A stretch of 64,000 bases of DNA from an uncultured Bacteroidales bacterium (GCA_946183915.1 CAMHDJ010000001.1:1-64000); one strand, 5' to 3'; shown: positions 26,780-35,570, counted from the first letter of the stretch. Notes: generated from the letters alone by a model not told the origin. Program-made: numbers and translations.

Positions 26780-28011
26780 GCCACCACCCGTTGCACCGCC
26801 AGCAGGCGGTCGGCGCGGTCGGCCGGGCTGTGCTGGTAGACGTACACCGTGTAGCGGTTCGGTGTCTCGCGGTGGTCGCCCTCCAGGCGGGCCGTCAGCG
26901 ACCGCCCCTGCTGGCCGTTGCCGACGAGCAGCTGGTAGGCGTAGTAGCCCTGCTTCAGCAGCAGGCGCTTGGTGTAGGCGCGGTAGTCGGGGTTGTACTC
27001 CATCCGGCTGGCCTCGTCCATCCGCCAGTCGGTCAATGCCCCCACGATGTAGACGCTCCCCTCGAGCATCGGCCGCTCCATCGGCAGGCTGAAGTTCACC
27101 CACACGTAGTCCGCCTCCAGGCGCGGATTCTGGCGGTCCCATACGTTGACTTTCATGCCCCCGTTGAGGGTGGTCTCGCTCAGGTAGTGCTTGCGCGAGC
27201 GGTCCTCGTCGGGGCGCAGCAGGGCGAAGAGCTCGCCGCCGTAGTCTTCCGTGCGCAGCACGTTGTACATCGGTGTCCCCAGGTTGCTGCAGTCGAAGTA
27301 GCGGAACGTGTTGCCCCCGTAGAAGACGTTGGCCAGCCGGCCGCGGAAGGCCAGGGCGTTGCCGTCGTAGCCGCTGTGCTGCAGCTCGTGCAGGTCGTCG
27401 GTGCGTCCGTTCTGCTGCACGACGACTGTCAGCCAGCGCACGTCGAGCGCCCCCTCGCGGGGCGTCAGGGTCACGTCCACCTCCTGGCGCCGCTCCAGGT
27501 CGATGCCGTCGTAGGGGCGCGTCACCTCGGCCCCCACGGCCAGGCTCTGCTCGCTGACGCAGAAGCGCCTCGTCAGCAGCACCTCGCCGCCCTCCTCCGA
27601 GCTCACCTCCACCACGTAGTTGCCCGAGTGGATGAACTCCGAGTACTGGCCCGGCACCGCGGCGCGGTAGTGCACGTAGTCGCGCCGCGTCGTGAACGAG
27701 AAGTCGTGCTCCTCCACGCTGCCCTCGGCAAAGCCCGAGAGGAACTCGTAGTCCTCCAGCCCGTCGGGCACCCAGTGGCGGTCGCAGTGCAGCAGGCGCC
27801 AGCGCAGCGCTTCGGGTTCGGCCCTCAGCACGTCGAACTCCAGCACCAGCCCCCCGCCGCCGCCCATGGCCAGCACCGGAAAGTCCAGCTCGGCCCCGCT
27901 GCGGTAGAGTTGCACACTCTTCACGTCGGCCCGCCAGGCCGAGTCGCACACCGCCGCCCGCGCCGGAGCGCCCAGCAGCAGCATGAGGAGGATCGTCAAG
28001 GTCGTTTTCAT
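26776..28011 (-). CDS. DUF5103 / type IX secretion plug-family protein
   Basis: Probable periplasmic or outer-membrane-associated protein of 411 residues. The start at 28011 gives a signal peptide (MKTTLTILLMLLLGAPARA) and lies just downstream of a promoter. The conserved blocks of the DUF5103 family are recognisable: VQLYRSGAELDFPVL near the N-terminus, LLHCDRHW, DYEFLSGF, GNYVVEV and ANVFYGGNTFRYFDCSN, plus a late immunoglobulin-like part with EGSVYIVGALTDW. Members of this family have been described as a plug of the T9SS translocon; that role is inferred here from sequence resemblance and the many T9SS genes nearby. Confidence 0.8.
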   Translation of the reverse strand: MKTTLTILLMLLLGAPARAAVCDSAWRADVKSVQLYRSGAELDFPVLAMGGGGGLVLEFDVLRAEPEALRWRLLHCDRHWVPDGLEDYEFLSGFAEGSVEEHDFSFTTRRDYVHYRAAVPGQYSEFIHSGNYVVEVSSEEGGEVLLTRRFCVSEQSLAVGAEVTRPYDGIDLERRQEVDVTLTPREGALDVRWLTVVVQQNGRTDDLHELQHSGYDGNALAFRGRLANVFYGGNTFRYFDCSNLGTPMYNVLRTEDYGGELFALLRPDEDRSRKHYLSETTLNGGMKVNVWDRQNPRLEADYVWVNFSLPMERPMLEGSVYIVGALTDWRMDEASRMEYNPDYRAYTKRLLLKQGYYAYQLLVGNGQQGRSLTARLEGDHRETPNRYTVYVYQHSPADRADRLLAVQRVVA

Positions 28012-28015
28012 GCGG

Positions 28016-28046
28016 CAAAAATACGAAAAAAATACGACATACCAAA
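28016..28046 (-). promoter_or_regulatory. Promoter of the DUF5103 gene
   Basis: Read on the minus strand: TTTG (28046-28043), 19 nt, TATTTTTG (28023-28016), ending 4 nt before the start codon. The mRNA leader would therefore be very short, or translation nearly leaderless. Confidence 0.75.
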
Positions 28047-28078
28047 ACCGCCTCTCCTTCAGCTCTTTGCGGGGTCTT

Positions 28079-28122
28079 CTCCCTACCTGCTCCCTGATGA
28101 CTCCCTGATGACTCCCTGATGA
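28079..28122. repeat. 11-nt-period tandem array (element 3)
   Basis: One degenerate copy CTCCCTACCTG (28079-28089) and three identical copies of CTCCCTGATGA (28090, 28101, 28112), then a decayed CTCTCTT. It is the most homogeneous array of the family and the only one with no inverted half that I can find. It lies in the 372-nt divergent gap between the DUF5103 gene and miaB. The rest of that gap (28123-28356) holds no gene, only a TTGACCCC/TGACCCC direct repeat near 28185-28203. Confidence 0.85.
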
Positions 28123-28356
28123 CTCTCTTAAAATCGGGGTGAAATCCTTGCCCTGCAAGCGATTTGCGAGATCGCCAGCGAGGATTGACCCCTTTTTGAC
28201 CCCTATCGTGCTGTGGCAGAAAGCGTTGCAAAGGTCGTCGGAGGCCGGATTTTTAGGGTTATGTTAAATAGGATGGCTAACCGCCTGTGGATCAGGCACC
28301 ATGAAGGGTGTTTGAAAAAAAATCGGCCGAAGCGTCTCCATGTGCTTTTTTTTGCG

Positions 28357-28364
28357 TATATTTG
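28357..28364 (+). promoter_or_regulatory. -7 element upstream of miaB
   Basis: TATATTTG matches the TAnnTTTG element; no clear TTTG is found at the proper -33 distance. A start of transcription near 28370 would exclude upstream in-frame ATGs and favours the ATG at 28384. Confidence 0.55.
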
Positions 28365-28383
28365 CATCATGAAAGAAAGCCCC

Positions 28384-29712
28384 ATGAGCGAGAAAATATA
28401 CATAGAAACGTATGGTTGTCAGATGAATTTTGCCGACAGCGAGGTGGTGGGAGCCATCCTGCAGGAGGCGGGTTACGGGCTGGTGGACAGCCTGGAGGAG
28501 GCCGATTTCGTGCTGATCAACACCTGCGCCATACGCGACAACGCCGAGCAGCGGGTGCGCCATCGCGTGCGCGAGTTGCGGGCCCAGCAGGGGCGCCGCC
28601 GTTCGCTGCGTATCGGAGTGCTCGGTTGCATGGCCGAACGCCTGCAGAGCCGCCTGATGGCCGAGGAGGACAACGTGTCGTTCGTCTGCGGCCCCGACGC
28701 CTACCGGCGCCTGCCGTCGCTGCTCGAGCAGGTGCGCGCCGGCCGCCAGGCCGCCGAGGTGGAGCTCAGCACCACCGAGACCTATGCCGACATCGAGCCT
28801 GTGCGCTTGGCCTCGAACGGCATTTCGGCCTACATCAGCATCATGCGTGGCTGCCAGAACTACTGCTCCTACTGCGTGGTGCCCTACACGCGCGGCCGCG
28901 AGCGCAGCCGCGACCCGCAGACCATCGTCGACGAAGCCCGCCGCCTCTTCGACGACGGCTTCCGCGAGGTGACCCTCCTGGGGCAGAACGTTAACAGCTA
29001 CGACTGGCACCTGGCTGGCGACGAGGGTAGGGTGGACTTCCCGGAGCTGATGGACCGCGTGGCGGCCATCGACCCGCGTCTGCGCGTGCGCTTCGCCACC
29101 TCGCACCCCAAGGACCTCAGCGACCGCCTGCTGCAGGTCATGGCGGCGCGGCCCAACATCTGCCGCTGTATCCACCTGCCGGTGCAGAGCGGCAGCAATC
29201 GCATGTTGAAGCTGATGAACCGCAAGTACACCGTCGAGTGGTACCTCGACCGCGTCGAGGCCATTCGCCGCTACGTGCCCGACTGCTCCATCACCACCGA
29301 CGTCATTGCGGGCTTCAGCACCGAGACCCTTGAGGACCACCAGGCTACGCTCGACCTCTTCCGTCGGGTGCGCTACGACTACGCCTACATGTTCAAATAC
29401 TCGCTCCGCGAGGGCACCTACGCCTGGAAACACCTGGCCGACGACATCGCCGACGACGAGAAGACCCGCCGCCTGAACGAGATCATCGCCCTGCAGGGCC
29501 AGATTGCCCTGGAGAACAACCGCATAGAGGTGGGACGCGAGTACGAGGTGCTTGTTGAGGGCGAGAGCCACCGCTCGAAGGAACGCCTCTTCGGTCGCAA
29601 CAGCCAGAACAAGGTGCTCGTCTTCGACCGCGGCGACGCACAGCCCGGCACCTACCGCACCGTGCGCGTCGTCGACTGCACCGCCGCCACCCTGCTGGGC
29701 GAGTTGGTGTGA
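28384..29712 (+). CDS. miaB: tRNA-2-methylthio-N6-isopentenyladenosine synthase (MiaB)
   Basis: Radical SAM methylthiotransferase that adds the 2-methylthio group to i6A37 of tRNAs reading UNN codons. In the 442-residue product the N-terminal UPF0004 domain has its three cluster cysteines at residues 12 (ETYGCQMN), 48 (NTCAIRD) and 82. The radical SAM triad CQNYCSYC is at 157, 161 and 164, and a TRAM domain closes the protein. In-frame ATGs at 28369 and 28213 exist, but the 28357 promoter element makes the ATG at 28384 the likeliest start. It heads an operon with the PASTA, T9SS cargo and rluD-type genes. Confidence 0.93.
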   Translation: MSEKIYIETYGCQMNFADSEVVGAILQEAGYGLVDSLEEADFVLINTCAIRDNAEQRVRHRVRELRAQQGRRRSLRIGVLGCMAERLQSRLMAEEDNVSFVCGPDAYRRLPSLLEQVRAGRQAAEVELSTTETYADIEPVRLASNGISAYISIMRGCQNYCSYCVVPYTRGRERSRDPQTIVDEARRLFDDGFREVTLLGQNVNSYDWHLAGDEGRVDFPELMDRVAAIDPRLRVRFATSHPKDLSDRLLQVMAARPNICRCIHLPVQSGSNRMLKLMNRKYTVEWYLDRVEAIRRYVPDCSITTDVIAGFSTETLEDHQATLDLFRRVRYDYAYMFKYSLREGTYAWKHLADDIADDEKTRRLNEIIALQGQIALENNRIEVGREYEVLVEGESHRSKERLFGRNSQNKVLVFDRGDAQPGTYRTVRVVDCTAATLLGELV

Positions 29713-29744
29713 GCAATGTGTTAAGTGTTATGAGTTAAAAAGTT

Positions 29745-30641
29745 ATGAATTCTGATATGAACAAGGAATCGTTTTTCAAGCGCTACCCCTGGGTGCTGCA
29801 CCTGCTGATCATGCTGGGTGTGTCGCTGGTGGTGCTGATAGTGGCTTTCCAGATTATTCGCATCTACGCTCGCCAGGGGCAGGAGTACGAACTGCCCGAC
29901 ATGGTGGGGCACAACGTGGCCGAGCTGCTGGCCGACAACCCCATCGAACTCGACGTGGTGGTGATGGACTCCATCTTCCGCCCCGGGCAGGAAGGGGGCC
30001 TCATACTGACGCAGGACCCCAAAGGGGGCACCAAGGTCAAGAAAGGGCGCAAGCTCTACATCACCATGACGGCCTATACGCCCGAGGATGCCGTGCTGCC
30101 TGAGCTGGTGGGTCTCACGGTGCGCCAGGCTGTCAGCGAACTCTCGGCCGCGGGCCTGCAGGCCGGCAAGCTGAAGTTTGTGGAGGACCCCTACAAGAAC
30201 AACGTCATCGAGCAGACCTGCAAGGGCAAGACCGTCTACGCGGGTCAGCAGATCGAGCGCGGCTCGATGATCGACCTGCTGGTGGGTCTGGGCGACGGCA
30301 GCGGCCGCAGTGTGGTTCCCTTCGTCCTCGGACGCACGTCCGACCGCGCGCGGCGCGACATCCTGTCGGCGTCGCTCAACGTGGGTCACGAGCACTTCGG
30401 TGGGGTCAAAAACCGCTCGACGGCGGTTGTGGTCCGTCAGGATCCGGACTACACGGGTGTGTCGAAGTACACGTATGGCACCTCGGTCGAGCTGTGGTAC
30501 CGCGACGCCGACGATGTCGACGTGGACAAGATGGTCCGCGAGTTCCGGGTGGACTCGAGCAAGATCGAGGAACCGGAGGTCTACGACGATGGGCGGCCGA
30601 CCCCTGAGGAGATTGAAGAGATGGACGAACAGATATGGTAG
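29745..30641 (+). CDS. Membrane-anchored PASTA-domain protein
   Basis: Protein of 298 residues with a short cytoplasmic N-terminus, one membrane helix (about 18-40, VLHLLIMLGVSLVVLIVAF) and three PASTA domains outside (about 50-108, 114-184 and 188-252; typical LPDMVGHNVAEL and LPELVGLTVRQAV starts). PASTA modules bind peptidoglycan fragments in kinases and penicillin-binding proteins; here no kinase or transpeptidase domain is attached. It lies 32 nt after miaB and overlaps the next gene by 7 nt. PASTA-RluD neighbourhoods are common in Bacteroidota. Confidence 0.85.
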   Translation: MNSDMNKESFFKRYPWVLHLLIMLGVSLVVLIVAFQIIRIYARQGQEYELPDMVGHNVAELLADNPIELDVVVMDSIFRPGQEGGLILTQDPKGGTKVKKGRKLYITMTAYTPEDAVLPELVGLTVRQAVSELSAAGLQAGKLKFVEDPYKNNVIEQTCKGKTVYAGQQIERGSMIDLLVGLGDGSGRSVVPFVLGRTSDRARRDILSASLNVGHEHFGGVKNRSTAVVVRQDPDYTGVSKYTYGTSVELWYRDADDVDVDKMVREFRVDSSKIEEPEVYDDGRPTPEEIEEMDEQIW

Positions 30642-32485
30642 GACGCGGGTGGATAGCATTGTGGGCGCTGCTGGTGCTGCCGGTGGCTGTGCCGGCGCAG
30701 GAGCTGTTGCTGCCCTTGCAGCACGCCGGCCGGCCTGCACGTCCGCACGTCAAGTCGGCCACCGGGGCCGTTAGCCTGCCCTTCTTCGACGACTTCGCCA
30801 GCGGCGCCTTGGCGCCGTCGCTGTGGCAGACGGACGGGAGTGTCGCGGCATCGTTCGACGTCAGCCCGCTGGCTCCCACCGTGGGGGTGGCTACCCTCGA
30901 TGCGATCGATGCCACGGGGTGGCTCTACGCCGCGGCGTCGACCGAGACTTTCCCGGCCGATACGCTTGTCTCGGCTCCGCTGCGGCTCGACGGGCTGACG
31001 CCGGCCGACTCGGTGGTGATGAGCTTCTACTACCTGCCGGGCGGCGGATACGGCAACCGCTGGGAACGCATGGGCGATACGCCCGATGCCGGCGACAGCC
31101 TCTTCCTCGACTTCTTCCGCCCGACGGACAGCACATGGGTCACCGTGTGGGCCCGCGGCGGCATCAGTGTGGACACGCTGATGGAACACACCGGCACGGC
31201 GTGGCAATATGTGGCGGTGCCGTTGACGGAGAGCGCCTGGTTCGACAGTACCTTCCGCTTCCGCTTTCGCAACTACGCCAGCCTGGGTACGACGACGGTC
31301 GCCGGGCGTGCGGGCAACTGCGACTACTGGCATCTGGACTACGTGATGGTCGATCGCGGGCGCGACAGTGAGACGTCTCCCGTATGGCGCGATTTGGCTT
31401 TCGCGGCCCCGGCGCCCTCCATGCTGCGCCTCTACCGGGCCATGCCTTACCGACACTACGCCCCGCAGGCCATGGCAAGCACGCTGATGATGAAGATCGC
31501 CAACCTCTATTCTTCCCCCTTGGCGTCGCAGTACTCCTTTGGAATCTACGACACGACGGGCCTTGAGCTGTACCGCTATGAGGGTGGCTTCGAGAACGCC
31601 CCGTCGCAGGGCTACCAGACGGCCCCGGCACATGCCCGGCCGCCGGTGGGATATGCCTTCCCGACCCTGGCGGCACCGACCGATTTTCGGGTGGTGCACA
31701 CGGTGAGAGAGGGCACGGGGGGCGACGCATACCAGCAGAACGACACGATCGTCTACACGCAGCACTTTGACAACTATTACGCCTACGATGACGGCACGGC
31801 CGAGAATGGCTACGGCCTCTCCTCGACGGCTGCGCAGCTATATCTGGCCTATCGGTTCGACCTGACTGTGCGTGACACCCTGACGGCGGTGGATTGCTAC
31901 TTCAACCGCACGCTGGACGGGCAGAACGAGGCGGTGCCATTCTACCTGACGGTGTGGCGTGTGGGTTCCGATGGCCGCCCCTCGGAGGTGATCTACCGGG
32001 ACGAGACCCGCCGTTTCCCCGCCTGTGACGGCTTTGCACACTATGTGTTGGAGGCCCCTGTGGTGCTGGAAGACAGTGTTTTCGTGGGCTTTGAACAGTC
32101 GGGAAGCGATTTCATCAATATCGGGTTCGACTGCAGTCTGAACACCTCCGAGCGCATCTTCTACCACACGGGTACCGAATGGCAGCAGAGCATCCTCAGC
32201 GGATCGCTGATGCTGAGGCCTTGCTTCGGCGAGTCATCGGCTGTGGGTGTACCTCAAGTGGAGGTTCCTGCCTGTCGGATATACCCCAATCCGGCATCCG
32301 ATTGGGTTGAAATAGAGGGCGCTGAGACGGGCTGCGAGAAGGAGCTGTTCGACCTGCAAGGCCGCAGAGTGGCCGCTACCCGTGGCAACAGACTTGACAC
32401 GCGAGTCTGTCAGGACGGATTGTACCTGCTGCGTATTGTGGAGTCGACGGGCATGAGTGTACAGAAAGTGCTCGTTAAGCATTGA
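30635..32485 (+). CDS. T9SS type A sorting-domain protein
   Basis: Predicted exported protein of 616 residues. The N-terminus MVGRGWIALWALLVLPVAVPAQ is a signal peptide. The body is beta-rich, with FFDDFASGALAPSLW near residue 50 and a GNCDYWHLDYVMVDRG segment like the jelly-roll modules of Bacteroidota surface proteins, plus YAYDDGTAENGYG in the middle. The last 75 residues (CRIYPNPASDWVEIEGAE to the end KVLVKH) are a T9SS type A sorting domain. It is encoded inside a housekeeping operon, overlapping the PASTA gene by 7 nt and 7 nt before the rluD-type gene. Function unknown. Confidence 0.82.
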   Translation: MVGRGWIALWALLVLPVAVPAQELLLPLQHAGRPARPHVKSATGAVSLPFFDDFASGALAPSLWQTDGSVAASFDVSPLAPTVGVATLDAIDATGWLYAAASTETFPADTLVSAPLRLDGLTPADSVVMSFYYLPGGGYGNRWERMGDTPDAGDSLFLDFFRPTDSTWVTVWARGGISVDTLMEHTGTAWQYVAVPLTESAWFDSTFRFRFRNYASLGTTTVAGRAGNCDYWHLDYVMVDRGRDSETSPVWRDLAFAAPAPSMLRLYRAMPYRHYAPQAMASTLMMKIANLYSSPLASQYSFGIYDTTGLELYRYEGGFENAPSQGYQTAPAHARPPVGYAFPTLAAPTDFRVVHTVREGTGGDAYQQNDTIVYTQHFDNYYAYDDGTAENGYGLSSTAAQLYLAYRFDLTVRDTLTAVDCYFNRTLDGQNEAVPFYLTVWRVGSDGRPSEVIYRDETRRFPACDGFAHYVLEAPVVLEDSVFVGFEQSGSDFINIGFDCSLNTSERIFYHTGTEWQQSILSGSLMLRPCFGESSAVGVPQVEVPACRIYPNPASDWVEIEGAETGCEKELFDLQGRRVAATRGNRLDTRVCQDGLYLLRIVESTGMSVQKVLVKH

Positions 32486-32492
32486 TTGATGT

Positions 32493-33494
32493 ATGGAAGA
32501 GGAAACCGTAGACATAGAACAACAGGAATTGTATGAGCACCATCGCTTCACGGTGGATCGTGGACAAGCCACGATGAGGCTTGATCTCTACCTGCAGATG
32601 CGGTTGGAGGGTGTCTCTCGTAACAAGGTGCAGGCGGCCGCAAAAGCGGGCTGTGTGAGGGTGAACGACGCCGTGGCCAAGTCGAGCTATAAGGTAAAAC
32701 CGCAGGATGTGATCACGGTGTTGCTGCCCGAGCCACCGCATGAGTTTGAACTGATACCGGAGAAGATTGATTTTCCGGTGGTGTATGAGGATGACGACGT
32801 GTTGGTGGTGGACAAACCTGCGGGGCTGGTGGTGCATCCGGGTGTGGGAAACTGGACGGGAACGCTGGTCAACGGGTTGCTCTACTATCTGAAACCTCCG
32901 GCAACGCCCTACTTGGTACACCGGATCGACAAGGACACGAGCGGGCTGCTGCTGGTGGCAAAAAACGAAGAATCTCAAGTGGTGCTGGCCAAGCAGTTCT
33001 TTGATCACACGATTGAACGGAAGTATAACGCGCTTGTATGGGGCGACTTTGCCGAGGACGATGGCACCATTGTGGGCAATTTGGCCCGTTCGCCCCGCGA
33101 TCGTCGCACGATGGATGTCTGCGACGAGGAGCATGGAAAACATGCGGTGACGCACTGGCATGTGCTGGAGCGCTTCGGTTATGTGACGCTAGTGGAGTGT
33201 GTACTGGAAACGGGACGTACGCATCAGATCAGAGCACACATGAGGCATATCGGTCATCCGCTCTTCAGCGATGCCTCGTATGGCGGCGATGCCATACTGA
33301 AAGGGACAACGTTCAGCCGCTACAAACAGTTTGTAGAGAATTGCTTCGCGGTTCTGCCCCGACAAGCACTGCATGCAAGAGTGCTGGGTTTTGAGCATCC
33401 TCGCACGGGTAAACACATGCACTTCGAGAGCCCTCTACCAGACGATTTCGCGGCTTGTCTGGAGCGGTGGCGTTCCTATAGTGGCTCGAAATAG
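32493..33494 (+). CDS. rluD: RluD-family pseudouridine synthase
   Basis: Converts uridines of 23S rRNA to pseudouridine; in E. coli RluD acts on helix 69. The 333-residue product has an N-terminal S4 RNA-binding domain (about 27-80, with GVSRNKVQAAAKAGCVRVND) and the catalytic motif HRIDKDTSG, with the nucleophilic Asp at residue 146, followed by VECVLETGRTHQIRAHM. Bacteroidota carry several paralogues, so the exact target (RluD, RluC or RluB-like) is less certain than the family. It is the last gene of the miaB operon and is convergent with the epimerase gene, 3 nt apart. Confidence 0.88.
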   Translation: MEEETVDIEQQELYEHHRFTVDRGQATMRLDLYLQMRLEGVSRNKVQAAAKAGCVRVNDAVAKSSYKVKPQDVITVLLPEPPHEFELIPEKIDFPVVYEDDDVLVVDKPAGLVVHPGVGNWTGTLVNGLLYYLKPPATPYLVHRIDKDTSGLLLVAKNEESQVVLAKQFFDHTIERKYNALVWGDFAEDDGTIVGNLARSPRDRRTMDVCDEEHGKHAVTHWHVLERFGYVTLVECVLETGRTHQIRAHMRHIGHPLFSDASYGGDAILKGTTFSRYKQFVENCFAVLPRQALHARVLGFEHPRTGKHMHFESPLPDDFAACLERWRSYSGSK

Positions 33495-33497
33495 TTT

Positions 33498-34613
33498 TTA
33501 GCTTAGGTAAGAGCGGATCTCGTTGACGATCTTTTCTGCTGCATGTCCATCGCCAAAGAGTGGTGGAAAGTGGATTGTACAGTGCGAAAATTGTTGGTAG
33601 GCTTCGACGATGTGGTCGGTGTCGGCATCGGCGAGTATGCCTGCACCATGGTCGATGATCTCGGTCCATTCGGTTTCGGGGCGCATGATGACACACGGTC
33701 TCTCGAAGAAGAACGCTTCTTTCTGGACGCCGCCGCTGTCGGTCATCACCACTTGGGCGTTCTGCTCGAGGACGAGCATTTCGAGATAGGAGACTGGCGG
33801 AATGAAGAACAAACGGTCGAGGTGGGGGAGATCAACGGTGGCTAGCAGTTTCTTGGTTCGAGGGTGAAGCGGTATGACAACGGTGGTCTCGTTAGCAATG
33901 GCTGTGAGGGCTTGGAAGATCGAGGTGAGGCGTTGGAGGTTGTCGGTGTTGTAGTTGCGGTGAACCGTGGCAAGGATATATTGGTCTTTCTTGAGTTGGA
34001 GATCCAAAAGAAGCCTGCTCTGTTTTGATGCCAGTTGGGCATAGAAGAGGGTGTTGTCGTACATGACATCGCCGCTCAGGATGATGCGTCGTTCGCGGTT
34101 GTGATGGAAGCGTGTAGGACTGTCAAAAAAGCCTTCTCGTCGCAGATTGTCGACGGCGGTCTGGGTAGGTGCGAAGCAGATGTTGGAGAGTTGATCGCTG
34201 ATGATTCGGTTCTGCTCTTCGGGCATGGTCATGTTATAGGAGCGCAGACCGGCTTCGATATGGAAGACGGGTGTCTGTATCTTGCTTGCAGCCAGGGCTC
34301 CGGCAAGCGTTGAATTGGTGTCGCCGTAGATGATGACACCGTCAAAGTGCTGTTTCGTTAGGACTTGTTCGATCCCTGTAAGCATCTTTGCTGTTTGCTC
34401 ACCCTGGGGACCGGATCCAATTCCAAGGTTGATTAGTGGTTGAGGAATCTGGAGCTCAGAGAAGAACTGTTGGCTCATGTTCTCATCGTAGTGCTGCCCG
34501 GTGTGGAGGATGATGTCGGATATGGTCTCGCTGAAATAGGCCTTGATGGCTCGCGATATAGCTGCCGCCTTTATGATTTGTGGCCGTGCGCCGATGACAG
34601 TCAGTAGTTTCAT
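33498..34613 (-). CDS. wecB: UDP-N-acetylglucosamine 2-epimerase (non-hydrolysing)
   Basis: Cytoplasmic enzyme that interconverts UDP-GlcNAc and UDP-ManNAc, feeding surface glycans. The 371-residue product carries the family blocks TVIGARPQIIKAAAISRAI, LHTGQHYDENMS, IYGDTNSTLAGALAA, FHIEAGLRSYN and DSGGVQKEAFF in order and at the usual length. Its start codon is 2 nt after the stop of the second gldN, so it is the last gene of the T9SS core operon. In Porphyromonas gingivalis, T9SS cargo is fixed to A-LPS, so a sugar-nucleotide enzyme here may supply that anchor; this link is inferred. Confidence 0.92.
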   Translation of the reverse strand: MKLLTVIGARPQIIKAAAISRAIKAYFSETISDIILHTGQHYDENMSQQFFSELQIPQPLINLGIGSGPQGEQTAKMLTGIEQVLTKQHFDGVIIYGDTNSTLAGALAASKIQTPVFHIEAGLRSYNMTMPEEQNRIISDQLSNICFAPTQTAVDNLRREGFFDSPTRFHHNRERRIILSGDVMYDNTLFYAQLASKQSRLLLDLQLKKDQYILATVHRNYNTDNLQRLTSIFQALTAIANETTVVIPLHPRTKKLLATVDLPHLDRLFFIPPVSYLEMLVLEQNAQVVMTDSGGVQKEAFFFERPCVIMRPETEWTEIIDHGAGILADADTDHIVEAYQQFSHCTIHFPPLFGDGHAAEKIVNEIRSYLS

Positions 34614-34615
34614 TA

Positions 34616-35491
34616 TTAATAGTCCCAGAGGTCGTTTTCTATTTCAAACAGCTTCTCTTCGATGAGATCGGACTCGTCAATGGCATCCTCGCCAGTGAGA
34701 TAGTGCTGGATGGATCGTTCGTAGATGTTGCTTTCCCGTGTGATGTATGCTGTATAGCGTTGGTGGATGAATATCCAGTCCCAGGAGGGTTGCCCGACAA
34801 GGTTATTGTCGTTGAGGTAGGATGAGTAGCGTGCCAGAAGGTTTCTCACTGTTGGGTTCTGCATGGGTACCCAAAAAAGCGGCAGGTTGCCCATGTATAT
34901 TTCCTCTTCGGTATTGGCAAATTTGTGGTAGGTCTGTTTGAGGGGGGCTAGAGCAAGCCGTCGTGAGTCCTGTCGGGTGTCCTGACGCCCGACAAACCAA
35001 GCTTCACGTATGGAGTATTGGTACACTTCGCCGCCATCAAATGTGCGTGGACGGATGATGGTCTGGTAGAGTTCGTTGTCATCGTCATCGTAACCAATCT
35101 CGAGTAGAATGGTGTCAGCTTTGGTATAATTGCGGACAAATTTGTCGTTGTCGATAGGTATCTTGAGGTCATCATCCTCGTAGATGGTGATTTCGTTGTC
35201 AACCACGGCATCCCAGAGGATGTAGGCGAGGCTCTTTTTGCCGGAAGGATCAGGATTGTCAATCGGATAGTAGAAGAATTGGTTGTACAATTCGTTCAGA
35301 TCGATTGTTTTCCATATCATTGTACTCCAAAGGACATCGCTTTCGCGTAGGAAGGGATATGGCATGGGTTTCTGTTGCCGTTCTAATGTACTACTGTGAA
35401 AATCATTGGCTGATGGCTTATCAGGAACCTGTGCCATGATAGGAATCATCAGTTGAATGAGTGTCACAAATATGACGGATCTTTTTCCCAT
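34616..35491 (-). CDS. gldN: GldN/PorN-family T9SS protein, second copy
   Basis: Periplasmic component of the T9SS ring, which forms a complex with the GldK/PorK lipoprotein below the outer membrane. This 291-residue copy has a signal peptide (ending in MIPIMAQ) and the family block KPMPYPFLRESDVLWSTMIWKTIDLNELYNQFFYYPI, written here by position about 40-77, plus the IWKTIDLNE and TGEDAI motifs. It resembles the 292-residue neighbour upstream in order of motifs, length and C-terminus (EIENDLWDY against DIENDMWEY), so it arose by tandem duplication, as with gldN/gldO of Flavobacterium johnsoniae. Which copy is essential cannot be read from sequence. Confidence 0.85.
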   Translation of the reverse strand: MGKRSVIFVTLIQLMIPIMAQVPDKPSANDFHSSTLERQQKPMPYPFLRESDVLWSTMIWKTIDLNELYNQFFYYPIDNPDPSGKKSLAYILWDAVVDNEITIYEDDDLKIPIDNDKFVRNYTKADTILLEIGYDDDDNELYQTIIRPRTFDGGEVYQYSIREAWFVGRQDTRQDSRRLALAPLKQTYHKFANTEEEIYMGNLPLFWVPMQNPTVRNLLARYSSYLNDNNLVGQPSWDWIFIHQRYTAYITRESNIYERSIQHYLTGEDAIDESDLIEEKLFEIENDLWDY

Positions 35492-35505
35492 GTGTGTTAA
35501 AAAGA

Positions 35506-35549
35506 AAGGAGTTAGAGATTAGGAGTGTACTCCTAACTTCTAACTCCTT
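35506..35549. promoter_or_regulatory. Long intergenic hairpin between the two gldN copies
   Basis: AAGGAGTTAGAGATTAGGAG (35506-35525) pairs with 35530-35549 over 20 positions with two adjacent mismatches and a TGTA loop. No T run follows on either strand. It fills most of the 79-nt gap and probably stabilises or differentially processes the operon mRNA. Confidence 0.7.
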
Positions 35550-35570
35550 GACTTGAATCAATCGAATTAT

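Noticed and set aside
28130-28210. Possible small structured RNA in the DUF5103-miaB gap.
   Set aside because: Short complementary stretches only; no stable fold, promoter and terminator combination could be seen.
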